From Phytophthora quininea (lineage: Eukaryota > Oomycota > Peronosporomycetes > Peronosporales > Peronosporaceae): a stretch of DNA of 64,000 bases. Within the stretch, counting starts at the first letter, position 1; every line of letters begins with the position of its first letter. The notes beneath the pieces are model-generated. The model saw only the letters and a program-made list of their open reading frames with translations. It had not been told where the DNA came from and did no database searches. Where the stretch lies: assembly GCA_011947345.1 (NCBI GenBank), contig JAAVTG010000476.1:1-64000 (forward strand), in the 5' to 3' direction. Shown piece after piece: positions 57,826 through 64,000 of this stretch. The position numbers were made by a program, and so were the translations under genes.

Positions 57826-57957
57826 ATGCGTCATGTTTTAGCTCTGTTGCTGACAGTGATGTGTTTCGTCGCCGTCGCCTCTGCGCTGTCAACTGGGAAT
57901 ACGCGGTTACTTCGGTCATCTCTCCATTTCCGTGGTTGGAGGTGGTTCAAGATGTGA
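57826..57957 (+). pseudogene. RXLR-type leader and signal peptide fused to antisense START-like DNA, second copy
   Basis: ATG at 57826 (MRHVLALLLTVMCFVAVASA), preceded by the conserved leader. After ALST (junction about 57894) it passes into the antisense of a START-like mosaic, as at 33633; here the frame stops after 43 codons. Confidence 0.65.
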
Positions 57958-59180
57958 GCGTCCTCGTTCAAGCATCGCCCGTCTTCTCCGAAATGCTGGT
58001 CTCCACATTGAAGACGTCAAACACCAGAGCCTCGAATACTTGATGTAACGAGTAGGCTCCGCGCAACTGGAAGATACCGTCCGTCTCCTCAGTGCAGTCG
58101 AAGAACGTGGCTTCATCAAGTCAAAATGTCGACTTTGCGCCGCCAAATAGCGGTAAGCCCGTTGCAGCTTGTCGTCCTTCTCGACCAATGGGTCATCGGT
58201 CATGAAAGACGGGGCAATGACGGCAGCTCGCCGAGCACTCGAGCGCTTCGGCAAGTGAACGTGCGTGTAGATGGGGTCGTCTCTGGGCGTTTGTATCTGC
58301 TCCATTCATGAACGCAACACGCTGCATGACAACGACGAGTTCTTCGTCGTCCTCGTCGTTATCAGCGTTGTCAATAGTAATTGCACCGTCAGAACCCTGC
58401 TCGCTCACAGTCGACATCGTACGCTTCTGCTTCTTGCATCGCATCTCCGTAAGCACCGTCGTAGAGCTAATATCCCTCCGCACTCGTTCCTGAGGGTTGT
58501 ACGGATACAAGTCGTCGACATCTACGCTATCTGTGACCACCACTGCACACGGTCGACCACCGACCTGCTTCGACTCGTCGAAGTACTCGGTCAACGTGAC
58601 CTTATTCACTTCCGATGTGAGCTCGTTGCTGTCTGTTGGCAGAAGACGATAGTTCCAAATGGACGTGTTGATATCGCCGTCCACCGCATCCCCTTCATCA
58701 GATCTAAATGTTGGCTGCGAGCCACGACATACTGACAGCCTCGAGTGATCATGTCGTGCTTCAGACCAAGCAGAACCTGGTTTCGTTTTGGTTTCGAAGT
58801 GAGGTGCACTGATGTCGCTTAAACTATGTCTAACGACTTCCTATGCCCGTACCAGCTCAAGCAGAACCTGTCTCCGCTCCCACCGCTCCTTAGGCAGGTG
58901 GATATGTCTGGACAACGGGCCTGCTTGCACTTCCTAATAGCAAATGTTTTCTCAGTTCATATTCGGTTAGAAATGCTGATACCAACGTTAGAAATGACCT
59001 GAAGCCCCGCCATCATGGACTGGGCGCCAGCCACAGCCAGCTGCTGCCCGTGGAGGAGCTCTCGGAGTGCGGCGTTGGCGCCCACGACGTCCAGGATTTG
59101 GGCGCGAGCGCTGCGAGGGCGCTTCTGCAGCGTCGTGAGCCTCTCCTCCAGCGCTAGCAACTGTGTCTTGATGCCGTCGA
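57895..59180 (-). pseudogene. Mosaic START-like pseudogene, second copy
   Basis: Inverted counterpart of 32580-33563. It retains more of the copy F part: from NTSIWNYRLLPTDSNE through GGRPCAVVVTDSVDVDDLYP to ELVVVMQRVAFM, which is deleted in the other mosaic. The switch to a copy E-type 5' segment (about 58300) and the junction with the RXLR leader (57894) are the same. An extra 60-bp disturbance lies at 58780-58860. Confidence 0.75.
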
Positions 59181-59481
59181 TGGACTGAAGAGATTATTGT
59201 CTTCATGCACGCTGCATCAAAAACGTATCTCCAAGCGGCTGAGATTTCCATGGCCACTATGGATGCGCTTCATGGTGATGTATCGGGTTGGTGGTCCAGT
59301 CGATGTGAGGGTTTGTTCAGACGGCATGAGATGAAGTAACTGTGGAGAATTATTGAGTGATTGCTACGGTAGCAGCAGTACTATTCTTCGCTATCGGTCA
59401 AGCAATCTAGTTTCGTAGGACTGTGGAAAACGTCGCATTGATTTGGCTCAGGCTTTAAGCACTCCGCAGTAGTAACTAAGA

Positions 59482-60101
59482 CTAGTTCGGCTTGAACACC
59501 TCAGTTACGTACCTAACCCACAACCTGTAGGCAGGGTCACTCGCCAATTCGACAGCCGTTCTACCATCCGTCTCCACGCGCAAAACTCCTTTCAAATAAT
59601 CGGTGGATACTTGGCGCTCACGCAACAGACTAAACAGTTGCGGCTCCAGTTGTTTCGAGAGATCCTCGAGTTCGGACTGCTTGGCCATGGACATCAAAAG
59701 CAACGCGATGCGTTCTTCAGGAAATTTTGCTTCAACGTCTTAATAATGGCGCTGTTGGTAGCGTACTCGTGGTTTTCACCTTTGACCGCTCGGTATTTGA
59801 GCACGTACTTGAGTCATGTGCACACGGTATCGTCCGTGAGAGACACCTTGCCAGCCACCAACTTGTGCAGCACGTTGATCGGATATATCTCCGTCGACCA
59901 AGGTTTGAACGCTAGTTTCAAGGCAGCAGCATTGATGATTCCCCTTTCTTCAGTGCCCTCAGTGGCCTTTGCTTGGACGCGCAGAAACCGCTTTCAGGTG
60001 ATGATGGCCTCGACTTGCTTGCTCTCCGTAGCAATTGAAAGCGCAGAGGTGACGGCGACGAAAGTCATCACAGTCAGCAACAGAGCCCGACCACGACGCA
60101 T
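59482..60101 (-). pseudogene. RXLR-dEER effector pseudogene, second copy
   Basis: ATG at 60101 (MRRGRALLLTVMTFVAVTSA), a TGA just before RFLR, TEER, a second TGA at the start of the WY body, a frame change near 59725, and the C-terminal part to 59482. Both TGAs match 31631-32295. The RXLR motif reads RFLR here and RSLR there. Confidence 0.8.
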
Positions 60102-60289
60102 GGCTGCTCTTCTTGTGAGTTAGTTGGCGGGCTTGGTTTGTCGAAGCTCAGCTGGCGGTATCAAAATGCGCACTGAGAAGCGCAGGCAACCTCGAGCGAT
60201 CTGCTCCATCATTACAGCCAATGAGCTGTGCCACCAGTACGTAACCTAGTTCTGCACACGTAATATATGGTACTAAGGAAACCGTGATC

Positions 60290-60480
60290 TTTGCTTGCTC
60301 CTGCGATGATGACGCCATTTGAACATATGCCTCCGCCGCATTCGTCCGACTCAAAGAATGCTATAGAATCTACGCTATTGTTGTCGTTCCACGTGCTGGT
60401 GACCATTCTGTGGGATGAAAGTCTGAATCTCATATGGTAGAACCAGCGATCTCTATTCTTCTTCAGGATCTGCTCACTTT
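60290..60480 (-). other. Unknown repeated protein module, third copy
   Basis: Minus-strand RFRLSSHRMVTSTWNDNNSV then IAFFESDECGGGICSNG. It lies upstream of the RXLR pseudogene at 60101, as the copy at 33925 lies upstream of the RXLR leader at 33633. Confidence 0.45.
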
Positions 60481-60782
60481 GAGATTGCTCTCACTTTGAT
60501 TTCCAACACACCGATCTCCTTGAGTTTCACCTTCAATACTTGGAGAATTGGCAATATCTTCAACAATAAAATGTGTGTCTGTGAGACAACAATAATACTA
60601 ATGAATAATTACTATCCAGTACCTACACAACATTATTGGTTCTCACTTGCTCGACGAGCGTTGTCATCTCCAGCGCTAATATGTTGCAGGAAGTCACCGC
60701 TTTCACGCACTTGCTGGGCAGCTGAACAGACTTTTTAATTGAGCTAAAAAGAAAAAGAGATCAACAACAGACGAGATGGAAA

Positions 60783-61996
60783 ACACTGTTTCCCGGAATG
60801 ATGCTGCTCGGACCGAGCATCTTCTACCACTACAAATTCCGCAATTGCTGCCTGTGTGTGAGGAACCCTGGCCGTATGCATCCTCGAGTTCCTCCTCCAG
60901 CAATAAATCATCGGATCCGTGGCGGTGGCTCAAAACTACTTCATCCTTGTCATTGACCCAACTTATCATCGTACAGTCCGTTGAACTCGATCCGAAACAC
61001 GCATCGTTGGGCTTTGTCTTGACCTGCACTCGTAGCAGAATGTTTGCTTTAGCAGCGAGATGATCCGCGAGGACGCCAGTTTACAGGTGCTGTTGCTCTG
61101 GAGTCTCTTGCAGGTCAGCATAAGATGGACTGCAGGATGGAAGGAGCAGCAGCCCCGCGAAAAGTTTTGCCTGCCATGTCAAGAATTTCATAGAGGTCGA
61201 TGTTAATCGCCGACACGAATTGTTGTCCTGAACGATGGTCCACCGGAAGGCCAGCTGAGTTAGGACTCCTGACTCAAATCCTTGTGGAAGACCCTGTAGC
61301 TCACGGGAATCAAAAGTCACCACCGCGTGTGGTGCCACAATACGCACTGGATTCAACGTGGGCAAGGAAGCAGCTTGAGTTGTTCTCGTATTCGGATCCG
61401 CTGTGTACAGTTTGAACGCGGCGCTCTCCAAGTGATCGGAGACCGACACGCCAAGAATGAAACGAACTCCCGGAAATCTTGCCCACTGCTGAGTCTTCCA
61501 GTCGAGTTGACCCGGTTCAGTCCCCCATCCACGCAAATGTCCAACTTCTATGACGAGAGAGTACCAGCACTCAAAGTCTGGGACTCCTTGGGGCCATTCG
61601 GCTTAGTTGCTCGCTTTGGTCCGAAACTGTTGCCAGCTTGACAGTATGGAAGTGTGGGGTAGCCAGGCAGAGTCAATTCCTCATAGGAGGCCAAATGTCT
61701 TTCAAAGGCAGGCTATTTTCCCATGGCATACCAGTTAATCAACGTCTTTCTTCTTCTTCCCACGGCAGTCTCCAGCTTCCGGACGAATTTCTCGTGCTCT
61801 TGCGAAACCTTCTCGACAATGTAAATTCTGCCGTCGACCCATTCCATTTGCTTCCATCTGGACAGTTGGGAAAGTTGACTCTCGCACTCCGAGAACGTCT
61901 TCCATTCCTCCTTGCTTGCAGTCCAAACTGGGATAACACGCTCAAGGCTGCTACGATCTCGTTTCTCGTTGGTGATCACAACTGCTATCAACGAGA
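60783..61996. repeat. Repeat D, copy 2
   Basis: Direct, nearly identical copy of 34958-36173. Here it continues into the glucokinase upstream region instead of a copia LTR. Confidence 0.7.
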
Positions 61997-62144
61997 AGGT
62001 GGAATCAGTCAGCTTTTGTGTCGCTATCTTTCGAGCACGGTTATCTCGATCAAGCTATGCCTTAAGGTTGAAGTGGTACGGTATCTCTTCATTTCTCAAT
62101 TCTCTCCAAGCAGCTCCAGCGCAAGCCGCCACCTCTTCTAACGC

Positions 62145-63527
62145 ATGTCGTACGTGGCTTCTAAGCGTCCTCCACCTGTGTCTAAGCCCCTCTTCCCCTC
62201 TCCCTAGAGGCGACCTCATCATCTCGGGCGACTGCGGCGGCACCAACACGCGGCTGTCGCTGTGGCTCATCCCCAAGGGCTCCGTCTCCTTCAAGGGCTC
62301 GGTGGCCCCGGGCGAGATCACGTTCGCCAAAAATACCACAACGAGAAGTACGGCAGCTTCTCGGAGGTCTGCCACCTGTTCATGAAGGAGGCCAAGCTGG
62401 TGGACAAGCTGCCCGTGGCCTGCGTCCTGGCCTGCGCCGGCCCCATCCTGAACAACACGGTCGAGTACGTCTATAGCAACATTTCTGTCTTTCAGGTCTT
62501 TCTGACCTGTTTCTTATTGGAAACGACGGATAGATTCACCAATATCAAACAAGGCTGGAAAATCGACGGCTACGGCCTGGAAAAGGAGCTGGGGATCGCG
62601 ACCGTGAAGCTCATCAATGACTTTGCCGCCATGGGCTATGGACTGCTCACTCTCAAGCCTCACGAGTACATTGTGCTCAACGAGGCGGAACGAGAAGAGG
62701 GGCTTCCTATCGCCACCATCGGCGCTGGCACTGGGTTGGGCGAGTGCTATCTGACTGCCGATAAAGACGGTCAGTACTCGTGCTTCGCCTGCGAAGGCGG
62801 CCACACGGACTTTGCTCCTGCCGATGAGATCGAAATCGAGCTGTACAATGCCATTAAAGAGGAACTGGGCTGCCACCGCCGCTTCTCGGTCGAGAGAATC
62901 GTGAGTGGCCCGGGACTAGCCACGATCTACAAGTTCTTGGCCAACAAGTTCCCTGAAAAGGTGGACAAGGCAGTCCACGACGCCTTTTGGGGGCCAAGTC
63001 CCTGCAGGGCAAAATCGTTGGCGACAATGCCAAGACGGATGAGCTCTGCAACCAGGCCATGGAGATCTTCGTCGAGTAAGTTTTTTTGTTTGATTTCTTC
63101 TTGTAGCGATAGGAGTTTTGTTTACTATCGTCGTGTTAGTGCTTATGGTCGTGAAGCGGGTTGCGCTATGCTGAAGTATCTGCCTCGTGGAGGGTTCTAC
63201 ATCACTGGCGGACTAGCTCCCAAGAACCTGGACTACTTTACCCAGAAGGACATCTTCCTCAAGGCGTGCTTCAACAAGGGAAGAGTGAGTCCGGCGTTGA
63301 AGGCGATCCCCATCTATCTGGTACTGACGGAGGATCTGGGCGAACGAGGCGCACACTACTACGCGTACCAGCTGCTGCAGACCTACAACCAAGGTCTGCT
63401 GGGCGAGGTGCTGGCTCGCGAGCACGTGCAGGAGAAGTTCGCCACGACCCACCACTTTGCACTGTACTCGACCCTCGTTGCGGTTGGTGTCGTCTTGGGT
63501 CTTGCCGTTGGAGGACTGCGCAAGTAA
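62145..63527 (+). CDS. GLK: Glucokinase, bacterial type, copy 3, with hydrophobic C-terminal tail
   Basis: Same family as copies 1 and 2 but clearly diverged. Motifs: SGDCGGTNTRLSLW, LINDFAAMGYG, GAGTGLGECYLT, CEGGHTDFAP, ITGGLAPKNL. Introns: 62465-62533 (69 bp) and 63076-63139 (64 bp). A likely first intron 62150-62207 has GTACGT at one end and a pyrimidine-rich TAG at the other, giving a first exon of only ATG plus two bases. One A is missing near 62333 and one T near 62987. Unlike the other copies it ends with a hydrophilic spacer and a roughly 17-residue hydrophobic segment (STLVAVGVVLGLAVGGL) closed by RK, which looks like a membrane tail anchor. Confidence 0.85.
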
Positions 63528-63596
63528 GCCCACTTGACGGTGTTTCCGTCGCGTCATGGGTTCTGTACGAACGCAATGATGAAATGAAGAGGGAAT

Positions 63597-63893
63597 TTAC
63601 GTCAATGATGGTTTCGATTGCTCGCTCGGCGGATCAGCCTCATAACTAGACAAGTCAAAATTGTGTTCACCAGGGGTTGGGCGACGGGAAGTTGGAGACC
63701 GCGACTTGCTTTCGAAGGATGTTTGGCCTTCTTCGGACGATTGACTCCACCCGGTTACCCCATACTGACACGGCGATGGCCTGGACTTTTGCGGTGATTC
63801 TAGCGGTCTGCTTGGTGCTGACGAACTAGGGCGGCAGGTGTGATGCCCGTGTACGCAAGGCCTGGAGCCCGCGCTTTGTTTGCTCACGAACAC
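63597..63893 (-). CDS. Possible Ser/Pro-rich protein, low confidence
   Basis: Open minus-strand frame rich in Ser, Pro and Arg (FESKSRSPTSRRPTPGE). No domain recognised and the first codon is not clearly an ATG start of a gene. It could be chance. Confidence 0.2.
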   Translation of the reverse strand: MFVSKQSAGSRPCVHGHHTCRPSSSAPSRPLESPQKSRPSPCQYGVTGWSQSSEEGQTSFESKSRSPTSRRPTPGEHNFDLSSYEADPPSEQSKPSLT

Positions 63894-63978
63894 GAGGTCA
63901 TTTAGCAGTTCTCACTTCACCTTTGCCATCCACCACTGAAGTTCGACAACCAAGTTCCGACTATCAAGAAGAGCAGCC

Positions 63979-64000
63979 ATGCGTCGTGTTTTAGCTCTGT
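63979..64000 (+). CDS. RXLR-type effector gene, 5' end only
   Basis: The conserved leader (GAAGTTCGACAACCAAG ... CAAGAAGAGCAGCC) and ATG CGT CGT GTT TTA GCT CTG, encoding MRRVLAL, lie at the right edge. The rest is outside the window. Confidence 0.6.

Noticed and set aside
1..64000. tRNA, rRNA, CRISPR or bacterial-type operon features
   Set aside because: None seen; introns, TE content and effector families show a eukaryotic nuclear locus.

Overview
The window is oomycete nuclear DNA, almost certainly Phytophthora or a close relative. The signs are secreted RXLR-dEER effector genes with WY-type bodies, Crinkler-RHS-type NTPase proteins, bacterial-type glucokinases, a large family of basic/coiled-coil plus START-like proteins, very short introns (about 56-82 bp, GT..AG) and a dense, nested set of oomycete/plant-style transposable elements. 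No tRNA, rRNA or CRISPR was seen.

Layout. 1-6.4 kb: a START-like gene cut by the left edge, then two Crinkler-RHS-type genes facing each other as a near-perfect inverted repeat. 6.4-10.3 kb: a decayed hAT transposon and another START-like gene. 10.8-14.5 kb: two secreted alpha/beta-hydrolase-like genes. 14.6-24.3 kb: a cluster of five START-like genes with two RXLR loci between them. 24.4-27.6 kb: a head-to-head pair of almost identical glucokinases. 27.8-30.6 kb: two tandem MHYT membrane sensor genes. 31.5-36.2 kb: RXLR genes (one intact, at 34251) and mosaic pseudogenes. 36.2-44.7 kb: a truncated Ty1/copia element and a full-length young one. 44.9-48.4 kb: a PIF/Harbinger element inside another reading frame. 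49.1-51.3 kb: a lipoyl synthase fragment and a complete plant-type mariner. 51.3-57.5 kb: a probable tyrosine-recombinase relic and a MULE carrying a nested LINE fragment. 57.7-62 kb: an inverted copy of the 31.6-33.7 kb mosaic and a direct copy of the 35-36.2 kb block. 62.1-63.5 kb: a third glucokinase with a hydrophobic tail. The start of a further RXLR gene is cut by the right edge.

Two themes matter most. First, the RXLR leader (5' UTR plus signal peptide) is repeatedly joined, just past the signal peptide, to unrelated or antisense DNA; one of these junctions has itself been duplicated. Second, most otherwise good genes carry single-base frame breaks in short homopolymers, which suggests consensus errors in the assembly as well as real decay. 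Genes described as frame-broken below should be read with that in mind; the in-frame stop codons in the RXLR copies are substitutions and are more likely to be real.
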